Below, in pieces: positions 17,351 through 26,789 of a stretch of 64,000 nt of DNA (positions are counted from its first letter, which is position 1; each line of letters starts with the position of its first letter). Location: contig NZ_JAUXMX010000064.1 in assembly GCF_030683065.1 (NCBI RefSeq), positions 1 through 64,000 on the forward strand, written 5' to 3'. The stretch is from Pseudomonas sp. GTDB lineage: Bacteria > Pseudomonadota > Gammaproteobacteria > Pseudomonadales > Pseudomonadaceae. Both the position numbers and the translations under genes were made by a program. The notes below the pieces were generated by a model. The model was not told the DNA's origin. It worked only from the letters and a program-made list of their open reading frames with translations, and searched no databases.

Positions 17351-17382
17351 GGTGGGTTAGCCGCGCTGCGGCGAAACCCGCC
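17351..17382. repeat. short inverted repeat between ahcY and metF
   Basis: GGTGGGTT (17351-17358) pairs with AACCCGCC (17375-17382), with one G-T wobble, around a GC-rich loop. Typical of Pseudomonas intergenic hairpins; no T-run. Confidence 0.45.
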
Positions 17383-17512
17383 ATCGCAGGCGACAGGCAT
17401 CTAGCGTATCCCCGCCGGCTACTTGGCGGGTGACGCACTGCGCAGAAGCCATAGACTTCCTTAACTCATGTGGCTGGCGTCGCTAACCCGCCCCACGAAG
17501 GACACCTTCTCC

Positions 17513-18358
17513 ATGTCTCAAGAACGCCGTTACAGCTTCGAATTCTTCCCTGCCAAGACCGAAGCCGGGCACGAAAAATTGTTGAATGTGGCGCGCCAAC
17601 TGGCGACCTATAACCCCGATTTTTTCTCCTGCACTTACGGTGCGGGCGGCTCGACCCGCGACCGCACCCTGAATACCGTACTGCAGTTAAACAACGATGT
17701 CGGCGTGAGCACTGCACCGCACCTGTCCTGCGTCGGCGACTCCAAGGCCGAGCTGCGCGAGCTGCTGAAGCTCTACCAGAATGCCGGTATCGAACGCATC
17801 GTTGCCCTGCGTGGCGACCTGCCGTCCGGCATGGGCATGGCCAGCGGCGAACTGCGCTACGCCAACGAGCTGGTCAGTTTCATCCGTGAAGAGACCGGCG
17901 ATCACTTCCATATCGAAATCGCCGCCTACCCGGAGATGCATCCGCAAGCACGCAACTTCGAGGATGACATCGCTAACTTCGTGCGCAAGGCCAAGGCCGG
18001 CGCGAGCAGCGCGATCACCCAGTACTTCTTCAATGCCGACTGCTACTTCTACTTCGTCGAGCGGGTACGCAAGCTGGGCGTGGATATTCCGGTAGTCCCC
18101 GGCATCATGCCGATCACCAATTACAGCAAGCTGGCACGCTTTTCCGACGCCTGTGGCGCCGAGTTGCCGCGCTGGGTGCGTAAGCAGCTAGAGGCCTATG
18201 GCGACGACAGCGACAGCATTCGCGCCTATGGCGAGCAGGTAATCAGCGAGATGTGCGAACGCCTGCTACAGGGCGGCGCGCCGGGCCTGCACTTCTACAG
18301 CATGAATCAGACAGAACCCAGCCTGGCGATCTGGAACAATCTCAAGCTGCCGCGCTAA
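17513..18358 (+). CDS. metF: 5,10-methylenetetrahydrofolate reductase
   Basis: FAD enzyme producing 5-methyltetrahydrofolate for methionine synthesis. It has 281 residues. Recognisable elements: SFEFFPAKTEAG (the active-site Glu region), SCTYGAGGSTRDRT, the folate/FAD block VALRGDLP and the ITQYFFNADCYFYF strand. The start MSQERRYSFEFFP is family-typical, with AAGGA ten bases upstream; the longer frame (from 17468) lacks an SD. It lies 175 bp after ahcY on the same strand, so it may partly share the riboswitch-controlled transcript. Confidence 0.96.
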   Translation: MSQERRYSFEFFPAKTEAGHEKLLNVARQLATYNPDFFSCTYGAGGSTRDRTLNTVLQLNNDVGVSTAPHLSCVGDSKAELRELLKLYQNAGIERIVALRGDLPSGMGMASGELRYANELVSFIREETGDHFHIEIAAYPEMHPQARNFEDDIANFVRKAKAGASSAITQYFFNADCYFYFVERVRKLGVDIPVVPGIMPITNYSKLARFSDACGAELPRWVRKQLEAYGDDSDSIRAYGEQVISEMCERLLQGGAPGLHFYSMNQTEPSLAIWNNLKLPR

Positions 18359-18605
18359 GGCGCTGCCGGGCGGTTTTATCCAGCGCCTCCACTGCCCGGC
18401 TGCCCGGCAAGGTGCTTGCCGCGTCACGACCGCTCGCGGCGAGGCTTGATGTCCGCAGGCTGTTAAGCTCACTGCAAACGCAGCCGGGCAAGCAAGCCTG
18501 CGCGACGCCATCAACCTGGAGCAGAGGCTGCCACAGCCCGCCCCCTCTTTTGACCGTGCCTGGCCATGTATGGCCTTGGCTGGATAACAACCCTGGAGCG
18601 CCGCA

Positions 18606-19979
18606 ATGGCTATAAGAAAAACCACCAACGCCACAGTGACCCCCAAGGGCAGCCTGGAAACCCTGTCGCAACGCGAGGTGCAACAACTGCGCGAGACCGG
18701 CTCTGGCAGCGTCTACTCGCTATTTCGCCAGTGCGCCCTGGCGATCCTCAACACCGGCTCGCACAGCGACAACGCCAAGACCATCCTGGAAGCCTATCCG
18801 GATTTTGAAATTCACATCCTGCAGCAGGATCGTGGTATTCGCCTGGAGCTGTTCAACGCCCCTGCCGACGCCTTTGTTGACGGCGAAATGATCGCCAGTA
18901 CCCGGGAAATGCTGTTCAGCGCACTGCGCGATATCGTCTTCACCCAGAGCGAACTGGAAAACAAACGGGTGGACCTCAGCAGCTCAAAGGGCATCACCGA
19001 CTACGTGTTTCACCTGTTGCGCAACGCGCGAACCTTGCGGGCCGGGGTCGAACCGAAAATAGTGGTGTGCTGGGGCGGCCATTCGATCAGCACCGAAGAA
19101 TACAAATACACCAAGGTAGTCGGCCATGAGTTGGGCCTGCGCGGCCTGGACATCTGCACCGGCTGCGGCCCCGGCGTGATGAAAGGGCCAATGAAGGGCG
19201 CCACCATCTCCCACGCCAAGCAGCGCAATGTCAGCGGCCGTTACCTGGGCCTGACCGAGCCCGGCATCATCGCCGCCGAAGCGCCCAACCCGATCGTCAA
19301 CGAACTGGTAATCCTGCCGGATATCGAAAAGCGCCTGGAGGCGTTCGTCCGCGTAGGCCATGGCATCATCATCTTCCCTGGCGGCGCCGGTACCGCCGAA
19401 GAGCTGTTGTATTTCCTCGGCATCCTGATGCACCCGGCCAACAAGGACCTACCGTTCCCGCTGATCATGACCGGGCCGAAAAAAGCCGCGCCCTACATCG
19501 AGCAGCTGTATGCGTTCGTCGGCGCCACGCTCGGCCCTGAAGCGCAGCAACGCTGCACGATCATCATCAATGACCCGAGCCAGGTAGCACGCGAGATGGC
19601 CTTGGGCATCAACGAGGTGACGCAGTATCGGCGCAAGCAGAATGACGCCTTCCACTTCAACTGGCTGCTGACAATCGACGAGAATTTTCAACACCCCTTC
19701 GAACCGACCCACGAAAACATGGCCAGCCTCAAACTGACCCGCAACCAGCCGGTACATGAACTGGCAGCGCATTTACGCCGCGCGTTCTCCGGGATTGTCG
19801 CTGGCAACGTCAAAGACCAGGGCATTCGCCGAATTGAACAGCACGGCCCTTACGAGATCACCGGCGACCAAGACATCATGCAGCCACTCGACCAGTTGCT
19901 GCAGGCCTTCGTCGATCAGCACCGCATGAAGCTGCCGGGCAACACCGCCTACGTGCCTTGCTACAAGCTGGTGACCTGA
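18606..19979 (+). CDS. ppnN: nucleotide 5'-monophosphate nucleosidase, LOG family (PpnN)
   Basis: Hydrolyses purine and pyrimidine nucleoside monophosphates to base plus ribose 5-phosphate, supporting salvage; in E. coli the enzyme is (p)ppGpp-regulated. The 457-residue length matches YgdH/PpnN. The central Rossmann (LOG) domain has CTGCGPGVMKGPMKGA and the signature PGGAGTAEELLY. The N- and C-terminal flanks are the PpnN-specific extensions. CTGGAG is upstream of the ATG. It stands alone between metF and a binding-protein gene. Confidence 0.92.
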   Translation: MAIRKTTNATVTPKGSLETLSQREVQQLRETGSGSVYSLFRQCALAILNTGSHSDNAKTILEAYPDFEIHILQQDRGIRLELFNAPADAFVDGEMIASTREMLFSALRDIVFTQSELENKRVDLSSSKGITDYVFHLLRNARTLRAGVEPKIVVCWGGHSISTEEYKYTKVVGHELGLRGLDICTGCGPGVMKGPMKGATISHAKQRNVSGRYLGLTEPGIIAAEAPNPIVNELVILPDIEKRLEAFVRVGHGIIIFPGGAGTAEELLYFLGILMHPANKDLPFPLIMTGPKKAAPYIEQLYAFVGATLGPEAQQRCTIIINDPSQVAREMALGINEVTQYRRKQNDAFHFNWLLTIDENFQHPFEPTHENMASLKLTRNQPVHELAAHLRRAFSGIVAGNVKDQGIRRIEQHGPYEITGDQDIMQPLDQLLQAFVDQHRMKLPGNTAYVPCYKLVT

Positions 19980-20153
19980 AAAATCACACCGTGAGCGCCG
20001 TCGCAACCCCGTCTCCAGGCACTCAACGCCCGCAGCATGCGCCTGGATGCGGTGGCCTTGTAAGAAGTTCTAAAAGGCCCATCGACCTGAACAAGCAGCG
20101 TCTATATTAAGTGGGCGCACACGCACCCCTTCAATCGCCGAGGTCACAGCATA

Positions 20154-20927
20154 ATGAGAAGGCTGTATGTACTGCTTGTGCTGCTCGCCTACAGCCTCCA
20201 CATCAATGCCCAGCCGCTGAAAGTCTGTACCAATGAGTGGCCGCCCTACACACTGCTGGAGAACGGCCAGGTGCGCGGCATCGATGCCGACCTCCTGCAC
20301 CTGGTGCTGACCAACCTGGGCATCAGTTACGAAATCACCCTCGAGCCCTGGCGCCGCTGCCTGCGCAAAATGAGTGATGGCCAGCTGGACATTCTGCTGG
20401 ATGCTTTTTACAGCGAAGACCGGGCACGCCACATGATTTTCCCCGACGAGCCCATGGCCGAAAGCGCCATGGTCTTGTTCTACGCCACTGCGCGCCCGCA
20501 CAGGATCGACTCGATTGAGGACTTGCGCGGTCTGCGCGTGGGCACCGAGCCTGGCTATGCCTACGGCGACCCGTCGTTTGCCAGCGCCACACATTTTATC
20601 CGTGAGAGTGCCCCAACTCTGGAGGCAAACTTCGGCAAGCTGTTGCTCGGACGCATCGACCTGGTCATTACCGACCGCGCTGTTGGCTTGCATACTGCCA
20701 ACAGCCTGGGCATGCAGGCGGCCATCGACTTCAACCCGCAACCGCTTTATAGCGATCGGGTGTACGCCGCATTCAGCCGCAAGCGCGACACCGCAGCACT
20801 CCTGCCGCGCTTCGAGCATGAACTCAAACGCCTGAAAGCCAGCCCAGAGTATGCCGGGATTCTACGGCGCTACCTCCAGCCGGTTACGCCGCAGGCCATC
20901 GAGCAGTCTGAAACGCGCACAGACTAG
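20154..20927 (+). CDS. periplasmic solute-binding protein, family 3
   Basis: Secreted amino-acid-type binding protein of 257 residues. The signal peptide MRRLYVLLVLLAYSLHINAQ is followed at the mature N-terminus by LKVCTNEWPPYTLLENGQVRG, the family 3 opening. FYSEDRARHMIFPDEP and DLRGLRVGTEPGYAYG are also typical. No permease or ATPase gene is adjacent, so it may be an orphan sensor or helper rather than an ABC component. Ligand unknown. Confidence 0.82.
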   Translation: MRRLYVLLVLLAYSLHINAQPLKVCTNEWPPYTLLENGQVRGIDADLLHLVLTNLGISYEITLEPWRRCLRKMSDGQLDILLDAFYSEDRARHMIFPDEPMAESAMVLFYATARPHRIDSIEDLRGLRVGTEPGYAYGDPSFASATHFIRESAPTLEANFGKLLLGRIDLVITDRAVGLHTANSLGMQAAIDFNPQPLYSDRVYAAFSRKRDTAALLPRFEHELKRLKASPEYAGILRRYLQPVTPQAIEQSETRTD

Positions 20928-21080
20928 CGGCTCTGTTATACTCCCTGCTTCCCGCCAGGCTTGCGCCCGGATGCTAGTCACCAGAGACCAGCAGTACCGG
21001 ACGGGATTGCGCCCCCCAAGCGCGATTCAAGTCAGGCAATACACCCCATAGGGCCTCGCCCTCACTAGACAGGATTACTC

Positions 21081-22940
21081 ATGTCCTTTGCCTCCCTCGG
21101 TCTCTCCGAGGCTTTAGTCCGCGCCATCGAGGCAGCGGGCTACACCCAGCCTACCCCGGTGCAACAGCGGGCCATTCCCGCCGTGTTGCAAGGCCGTGAC
21201 CTCATGGTTGCAGCCCAGACAGGGACGGGCAAAACCGGCGGTTTCGCCCTGCCGATCCTGGAACTGTTGTTCCCCAACGGTCACCCGGATCGCGAGCATC
21301 GCCACGGCCCGAAACAACCGCGCGTACTGGTGTTGACTCCCACTCGCGAGCTGGCTGCCCAGGTTCACGAGAGCTTCAAACTCTATGCCCGCGACCTGAA
21401 ATTCGTCAGCACCTGCATCTTCGGCGGCGTCGGCATGAACCCCCAGGTTCAGGCCATGTCCAAAGGCGTCGACGTATTGGTAGCCTGCCCCGGTCGCCTG
21501 CTCGACCTGGTCGGCCAGCGTGCCGTGGACTTGTCCCACGTGGAAATCCTGGTTCTCGACGAAGCCGACCGCATGCTCGACATGGGCTTCGTGCATGACG
21601 TGAAGAAGGTCCTGGCTCGCCTGCCGACAAAACGGCAGAACCTGCTGTTCTCGGCGACCTTCTCCAAAGACATCACCGACCTCGCCGGCAAGCTGCTGCA
21701 TAACCCCGAGCGCATTGAGGTTACACCGCCGAATACCACCGTCGAGCGCATCGAACAGCGTGTATTCCGCCTGCAGGCCAGCCATAAGCGCGCCCTGCTT
21801 GCTCACCTGATCAGCGCTGGCGCGTGGGAACAGGTGCTGGTCTTCACCCGCACCAAGCACGGCGCCAATCGTCTGGCCGAGTACCTCGACAAGCACGGCC
21901 TGTCGTCCGTCGCGATTCACGGCAACAAGAGCCAGAATGCGCGTACCAAAGCCTTGGCCGATTTCAAGGCCGGTAACGTGCGGATCATGGTTGCCACCGA
22001 TATCGCCGCACGCGGCTTGGACATCGACCAGTTGCCGCATGTCGTCAACTTCGAGCTGCCGAATATCGAGGAAGACTACGTTCACCGTATTGGTCGTACC
22101 GGTCGTGCCGGCCGCAGCGGCGAAGCAATCTCGCTGGTCGCACCCGATGAAGAAAAACTGCTCAAGGGCATCGAGCGGATGACCAAGCAGAAGATCGCTG
22201 ACGGCGACCTGCTTGGCTTCGACGCCAGCACGGTTGAAGCAGAGCGCCCGGAAGTTCGCGAACCGCAGAAACCACGTCAACCCCGCGGCGCCAAGCCGGA
22301 AGGTGAACGCCACGGTGGCGGCCGTAAGGACAAGGGCAAAGACAGCGGCAAGGCCAAGCCTCAAGCTGCCCGCTCGCAGCAGCCACGCAGCACGCAAAGC
22401 GGTCGCTCCGCAGCGCCGGCAGTGCCTGCTCTGCCGCCGGATCGGGCGCCGGATGAGTTCCGCGACGACGAAATCGATAACTTTGGTAATCGTGCCGACT
22501 ATGTCAGCCCGAACCAGAATAAGCAGCAGAACCGCGGCCGTCGGCCCGGTGCGCCTGCTTCGGGCCCCAGCGCCAGCAACGGTGTTGGTCAGGGTCCACG
22601 TACGCCAAGTAACAACCCGCGTAGCGGTTCAGGCAGTGCCGCTGGCGCTGGCGCTGGCAGCCAAGGTAAACGCCAAGGCGCTGGCGGCCAAGGTCGCAAT
22701 GGCTCCGGCCGTGCCCGTCCGCCACGTGACTCGCGTGAAACGACCACCTCGCTTAATCGCGATGAACTGCCACGCCAAGAGGGCGCCGTAAAAAGCCCTC
22801 GCGACAAGCAGCCGGTGATCGTGCACAAAGGTTCGCGCAGCACTGAGCGCTTCCCGACGCCTGATCAACTCGACCAGCTGCCGAGCAATCGTCCGCGCGG
22901 CGAGAAGCCTGCACTGCTGACGCGTAATCGTGAAAGCTAA
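21081..22940 (+). CDS. rhlE: DEAD-box ATP-dependent RNA helicase RhlE
   Basis: RNA helicase for ribosome assembly or mRNA turnover. The core motifs are in order: Q motif TPVQQRAIP, motif I AQTGTGKT, Ia PTRELAAQ, motif II DEAD (in VLDEADRMLDMGF), motif III SAT, and motif VI HRIGRTGRAGR. The core ends near residue 385. A ~235-residue basic, Gly/Gln/Pro/Arg-rich tail follows (for example GAGAGSQGKRQGAGGQGRNG), which makes the protein long at 619 residues and probably disordered and RNA-binding. ACAGGATTACTC precedes the ATG. Two terminators follow. Confidence 0.94.
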   Translation: MSFASLGLSEALVRAIEAAGYTQPTPVQQRAIPAVLQGRDLMVAAQTGTGKTGGFALPILELLFPNGHPDREHRHGPKQPRVLVLTPTRELAAQVHESFKLYARDLKFVSTCIFGGVGMNPQVQAMSKGVDVLVACPGRLLDLVGQRAVDLSHVEILVLDEADRMLDMGFVHDVKKVLARLPTKRQNLLFSATFSKDITDLAGKLLHNPERIEVTPPNTTVERIEQRVFRLQASHKRALLAHLISAGAWEQVLVFTRTKHGANRLAEYLDKHGLSSVAIHGNKSQNARTKALADFKAGNVRIMVATDIAARGLDIDQLPHVVNFELPNIEEDYVHRIGRTGRAGRSGEAISLVAPDEEKLLKGIERMTKQKIADGDLLGFDASTVEAERPEVREPQKPRQPRGAKPEGERHGGGRKDKGKDSGKAKPQAARSQQPRSTQSGRSAAPAVPALPPDRAPDEFRDDEIDNFGNRADYVSPNQNKQQNRGRRPGAPASGPSASNGVGQGPRTPSNNPRSGSGSAAGAGAGSQGKRQGAGGQGRNGSGRARPPRDSRETTTSLNRDELPRQEGAVKSPRDKQPVIVHKGSRSTERFPTPDQLDQLPSNRPRGEKPALLTRNRES

Positions 22941-22952
22941 GCAGCACGACTA

Positions 22953-22986
22953 ACGACAACGCCGACCTCAGGGTCGGCGTTGTCGT
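22953..22986 (+). terminator. first hairpin terminator after rhlE
   Basis: 15-bp perfect stem 22953-22967 with 22972-22986 and a 4-nt loop, 12 bp after the stop. No long T-run, so the call rests on stem strength and position. Confidence 0.65.
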
Positions 22987-23001
22987 TCATGCACCTGCAA
23001 A

Positions 23002-23025
23002 AACGCCGACCCTGGGGTCGGCGTT
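23002..23025. terminator. second, related hairpin after rhlE
   Basis: Stem AACGCCGACC (23002-23011) with GGTCGGCGTT (23016-23025), repeating the inner half of the preceding hairpin. With AAAA on its left it would serve the minus-strand yceI unit, giving a back-to-back pair. Confidence 0.6.
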
Positions 23026-23080
23026 CTGCTTTGACCTACGCGATCACAGTCAAGATCGTCGCCCTCGGCGACAGCAGATC

Positions 23081-23659
23081 TTACTTGCGTACGCCTTCTA
23101 CCGAGATGATCAGCTCAACTTCCGCAGAGGCTGGACCGAGGTCCTTCTCAATCGCGAAGTCCTTCAACTTGAGCATGGTGCTGCCTTCAAAGCCGGCACG
23201 GTAGCCGCCCCACGGGTCACTGCCCTGACCAATAAACGCAGCGGCGATCACCACCGGCTTGGTCACACCATTGAGCGTCAGATTACCCGTGATGTCAGCG
23301 GTGCCTTCGCCGGTGGACTTCACCGACGTGGACTCGAAGGTCGCCGTCGGGTGCTTGCCAACACTGAGGAAATCATCGCTGCGAATGTGTTTATCGCGTT
23401 CGGCGTGGTTGGTGTCAACGCTGGCCGTATTCAGAACAACGCTGACCTTGCTGGCCTCCGGGTTCTTGTCGTCGAAACTGAAGCTGCCGTCAAAGTCCTT
23501 GAAGGTGCCGTACAGCCAGCTGTAACCCAAGTGGCTGATCTTGAAATTGACGAAAGCGTGCTGACCTTGTTTGTCGATGGCGTAGTCGGCAGCCGTGGCA
23601 TAACCAGCACCGAGCAGAGCGGAGCCAAGGGCCAAGGCAGCGAGGGTCTTCTTCAACAT
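23081..23659 (-). CDS. YceI-family periplasmic protein
   Basis: Lipocalin-like beta-barrel that binds polyisoprenoid/quinone-type lipids in homologues. It has 192 residues with signal peptide MLKKTLAALALGSALLGAGYATA. The mature part begins ADYAIDKQGQHAFVNFKISHLG and includes VVLNTASVDTNHAERDKHIRS and DITGNLTLNGVTKPV, all family-typical. AAGGA stands seven bases before the second Met (23659), so that start is preferred to one two codons earlier. It lies 63 bp after the cytochrome b561 gene; E. coli has the same pairing (yceJ-yceI). Confidence 0.93.
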   Translation of the reverse strand: MLKKTLAALALGSALLGAGYATAADYAIDKQGQHAFVNFKISHLGYSWLYGTFKDFDGSFSFDDKNPEASKVSVVLNTASVDTNHAERDKHIRSDDFLSVGKHPTATFESTSVKSTGEGTADITGNLTLNGVTKPVVIAAAFIGQGSDPWGGYRAGFEGSTMLKLKDFAIEKDLGPASAEVELIISVEGVRK

Positions 23660-23722
23660 GGGCATTTCCTTGTGAGGTTGGATAATTTGGCACGCGGACC
23701 ATTCCGCGCCCCCAGAGCAACT

Positions 23723-24268
23723 TCAGCGACCGAACATGCGCAGCAGCGTGCGGTCACGGTCAATAAAGTGATGTTTGAGTGCCGCCAATCCGTGGATACC
23801 AGCAAAGATCACCACGGCCCAGCCAAGGTACTCATGCACCAGGCCGCTGACATCTTCCTGGCGCGGAATGCTGGTGATGGTCGCCGGCACGTCGAACAAA
23901 CCAAATACGCCGATACCCCGGCCATCAGCGGTAGAAATCAGGTAGCCGGAGACCATCAGTACGAACAACCCCAGATAGAGGAAGGCGTGACCAAACTTTG
24001 CCCCCAGGCGGGTTAACCGGCCATGGCTGGCCAGGGTGGCCGGGGGTGGGCTGACCCAGCGCCAGAGCACGCGCACCAGCATCACTGCGAACAGCAAGAT
24101 GCCGATGCTCTTGTGCAGATTGGGCGCGGTTTGATACCAGCTGCTGTAGTAATCCAGGCCGACCATCCAGTAACCCAGGCCGAACAGGCCAAAAACGCTC
24201 ACTGCCACCAGCCAATGCAAGGCAATGCTGGTCAAGCCGTAATGCGAGGAGGTGTTGCGCCACTGCAT
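23723..24268 (-). CDS. cytochrome b561 family protein
   Basis: Four-helix di-haem b membrane protein of 181 residues. Candidate haem ligands lie in HYGLTSIALHWLVA (His near residues 9 and 18), NLHKSIG, and later HEYLGWAVVIFAGIHGLAALKHH. It likely passes electrons between quinone and a periplasmic partner; the downstream yceI suggests a lipid-quinone substrate. The start at 24268 has GGAG nine bases upstream; the longer frame adds a polar leader without an SD. Confidence 0.88.
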   Translation of the reverse strand: MQWRNTSSHYGLTSIALHWLVAVSVFGLFGLGYWMVGLDYYSSWYQTAPNLHKSIGILLFAVMLVRVLWRWVSPPPATLASHGRLTRLGAKFGHAFLYLGLFVLMVSGYLISTADGRGIGVFGLFDVPATITSIPRQEDVSGLVHEYLGWAVVIFAGIHGLAALKHHFIDRDRTLLRMFGR

Positions 24269-24521
24269 TGAGAAGGCTCCAGAAAAATCGTTGGTTGAAA
24301 ATTGTCCCAACAGGTTAGCGACAAACCTATCGATTAAAAGCGGAATTTTTCGCTTTGAAATATCGGGAAATACGATGCTAACCCTGACATCCCCGCTTCC
24401 GGTGATTAGTTTGTCCGGCCGCTCAGAAGTTCAGGTGACACCTAACGGATAGCCGGCGTTGGCGCACATAGGCGCAGAGGCATCTGATAGGCTTGCCGCA
24501 GATGATAGGGAGAGTATTTCG

Positions 24522-25928
24522 ATGAGCTTGAACGACCACTGGATGCAGCGCGACCTGAATGTGCTCTGGCACCCCTGTACCCAGATGAAAGACCACGAAC
24601 AGCTGCCCCTGGTACCGATCAAGCGCGGTGAAGGCGTATGGCTGGAAGACTTCGACGGCAAGCGCTACATCGATGCGGTCAGCTCTTGGTGGGTCAACGT
24701 GTTCGGCCATGCCAACCCGCGCATCAACCAACGTATCAAGGACCAGGTCGACCAACTGGAACATGTGATCCTCGCCGGCTTTAGTCATGCGCCTGTGATC
24801 GAACTGTCCGAGCGCCTGGTCAAGCTGACCCCGGCCGGCCTGGACCGGGTGTTCTATGCCGACAACGGCTCATCGTGTATCGAAGTTGCGCTGAAGATGA
24901 GCTTTCACTATTGGCTGAATGTCGGCAAACCCGAGAAAAAGCGCTTCGTCACCCTGACCAATAGTTACCACGGCGAAACCATCGCGGCCATGTCGGTCGG
25001 CGATGTCGCCCTGTTTACCGACACTTACAAAGCGCTGCTGCTGGACACCATCAAGGTGCCCAGCCCGGACTGTTATTTCCGGCCCGACGGCATGAGCTGG
25101 GAAGCTCACTCGCGGGCCATGTTTGCCCACATGGAGCAAACCTTGGCCGAGCACGGCCATGAGGTCGCGGCGGTAATAGTCGAGCCGCTGATCCAGGGCG
25201 CCGGCGGCATGCGTATGTACCATCCGATCTACCTCACGCTGCTGCGTGAGGCCTGCGACCGTTACGGCGTGCACCTGATTCATGACGAGATCGCCGTCGG
25301 CTTCGGACGCACCGGCACGATGTTCGCCTGCGAACAGGCCGGCATCCGCCCCGACTTCCTTTGTCTATCGAAAGCGCTGACCGGCGGCTACCTGCCCCTG
25401 GCGGCGTGCCTGACCACCAATGAGGTGTACCAGGCGTTCTACGACGACTACACCACACTGCGCGCCTTCCTTCACTCGCACAGCTACACCGGCAACCCGC
25501 TGGCCTGCGCGGCAGCCTTGGCAACGCTGGATATATTCGAGCAGGACAACGTCATCGAGGCCAACAAGGCGCTGGCCGCGCGCATGGCCAGCGCCACCGC
25601 GCACCTGGTCGATCACCCGCATGTCGCCGAAGTGCGCCAGACCGGCATGGCCCTGGCCGTCGAAATGGTTCAGGACAAGGCCAGCAAGACCGCCTACCCC
25701 TGGCAGGAGCGCCGCGGCCTCAAGGTCTACCAGCACGCCCTACAGCGAGGCGCCCTGCTGCGCCCACTGGGCAGCGTGGTGTATTTCCTGCCGCCCTATG
25801 TGATCACTGAAGAGCAAATCGACTTCCTCGCGGAGGTGGCCAGTGAAGGCATCGACATCGCCACCCGTAACTCGGTCAGCGTGGCTGTGAGCAACACTCG
25901 CTATCCGGGTTTTCGTGATCCGGGTTAA
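24522..25928 (+). CDS. bioA: adenosylmethionine-8-amino-7-oxononanoate aminotransferase
   Basis: PLP enzyme of biotin synthesis that uses SAM as amino donor to make 7,8-diaminopelargonate. It has 468 residues. Seen: LWHPCTQMKDHE (the BioA-specific N-terminus), SSWWVNVFGHANPRIN, the cofactor Ser-Tyr block NSYHGETIAAMSVGD, the Asp loop HDEIAVGFGRTG, and the Schiff-base lysine in SKALTGGYLPL (Lys284). GGGAGAG is seven bases before the ATG at 24522. The other bio genes are not in the window. rsmE follows 141 bp later. Confidence 0.97.
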   Translation: MSLNDHWMQRDLNVLWHPCTQMKDHEQLPLVPIKRGEGVWLEDFDGKRYIDAVSSWWVNVFGHANPRINQRIKDQVDQLEHVILAGFSHAPVIELSERLVKLTPAGLDRVFYADNGSSCIEVALKMSFHYWLNVGKPEKKRFVTLTNSYHGETIAAMSVGDVALFTDTYKALLLDTIKVPSPDCYFRPDGMSWEAHSRAMFAHMEQTLAEHGHEVAAVIVEPLIQGAGGMRMYHPIYLTLLREACDRYGVHLIHDEIAVGFGRTGTMFACEQAGIRPDFLCLSKALTGGYLPLAACLTTNEVYQAFYDDYTTLRAFLHSHSYTGNPLACAAALATLDIFEQDNVIEANKALAARMASATAHLVDHPHVAEVRQTGMALAVEMVQDKASKTAYPWQERRGLKVYQHALQRGALLRPLGSVVYFLPPYVITEEQIDFLAEVASEGIDIATRNSVSVAVSNTRYPGFRDPG

Positions 25929-26014
25929 CGACATGCGTCGTAGGACGCTTCACCCATCCGCCCTTGCGATCTTCCGGTGGATGAAAAGAGCGTGATCCAC
26001 CCGACGGAAACCGG

Positions 26015-26036
26015 TGCGCACGGCGCACCCTACGGC
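26015..26036 (-). repeat. GTAGGGTGCGC-type dispersed repeat, reverse orientation
   Basis: GCGCACCCTAC occupies 26023-26033, preceded by GGTGCGCAC. Same family as the copies near 5911, 14964 and 46534. It ends 34 bp before the rsmE start. Confidence 0.55.
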
Positions 26037-26069
26037 TAAAATTTGCACCTTTGTCCCAGGTTCGCCCCT

Positions 26070-26789
26070 ATGCGCCTATCCCGCTTCTTTATCGACGCCC
26101 CGCTGTCACTCGGCCAGCATGAGCTACCGGAAACCCAGGCCCACTACATCGGCCGCGTGCTACGCCATACCGTTGGCGATACCGTGCAGTTGTTCGACGG
26201 CAGCGGCAACGAGTTTCTCGGGGAGCTGATCGACGTCGGCAAGAAAACCGTGCGCGTCGAGTTGCGCGAAACCTTCGCCGGGCTGGCCGAGTCGCCACTG
26301 CACATCCACCTAGGCCAAGGCCTGTCGCGTGGTGAACGCATGGATTGGGCGATTCAGAAGGCCTGCGAACTGGGGGCCAATGCCATCACCCCGATTGTCA
26401 GCGAACGCTGCGAGGTGCGCCTGAAAGATGAGCGTGCCGACAAGCGCATGGCCCATTGGCGCCAGGTGGCAATCAGTGCCTGCGAGCAGTGCGGCCGCAC
26501 GGTGATTCCTGCCATCCACCCGCCGCTCGTTCTGGCCGACTGGCTCGAGCAGACCGAGGCGGAGTTGAAACTCGTCCTGCATCCCGTCGCCGAGCCGCTG
26601 GCCAGTCACGATAAGCCGCAGTCGCTGGCCTTTCTGATTGGCCCGGAAGGCGGCTTGGCGGATGCAGAGGTGGCACAAGCGAAAAGCGCCGGCTTCCACG
26701 CCGCTCGCCTGGGCCCGCGCGTGCTACGCACGGAAACTGCGCCGGTGGTGGCGCTCAGCGTGGCACAGCAGCTGTGGGGCGACTTCTAA
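26070..26789 (+). CDS. rsmE: 16S rRNA m3U1498 methyltransferase
   Basis: SPOUT-class enzyme that methylates N3 of U1498 in 16S rRNA using SAM. It has 239 residues with the N-terminal PUA-like part MRLSRFFID...HYIGRVLRHTVGD. The knotted domain has GLSRGERMDWAIQKACELG, the P-S-x-R-C-E block (VSERCEVRL), LIGPEGGLADAEV and the terminal LGPRVLRTETAPVVAL. The start at 26070 matches the family N-terminus; the SD is weak (AGG 12 bases up). It is convergent with chpC. Confidence 0.96.
   Translation: MRLSRFFIDAPLSLGQHELPETQAHYIGRVLRHTVGDTVQLFDGSGNEFLGELIDVGKKTVRVELRETFAGLAESPLHIHLGQGLSRGERMDWAIQKACELGANAITPIVSERCEVRLKDERADKRMAHWRQVAISACEQCGRTVIPAIHPPLVLADWLEQTEAELKLVLHPVAEPLASHDKPQSLAFLIGPEGGLADAEVAQAKSAGFHAARLGPRVLRTETAPVVALSVAQQLWGDF

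Noticed and set aside
21114..22397. 427-residue minus-strand frame
   Set aside because: Shadow of rhlE, whose helicase motifs are complete.
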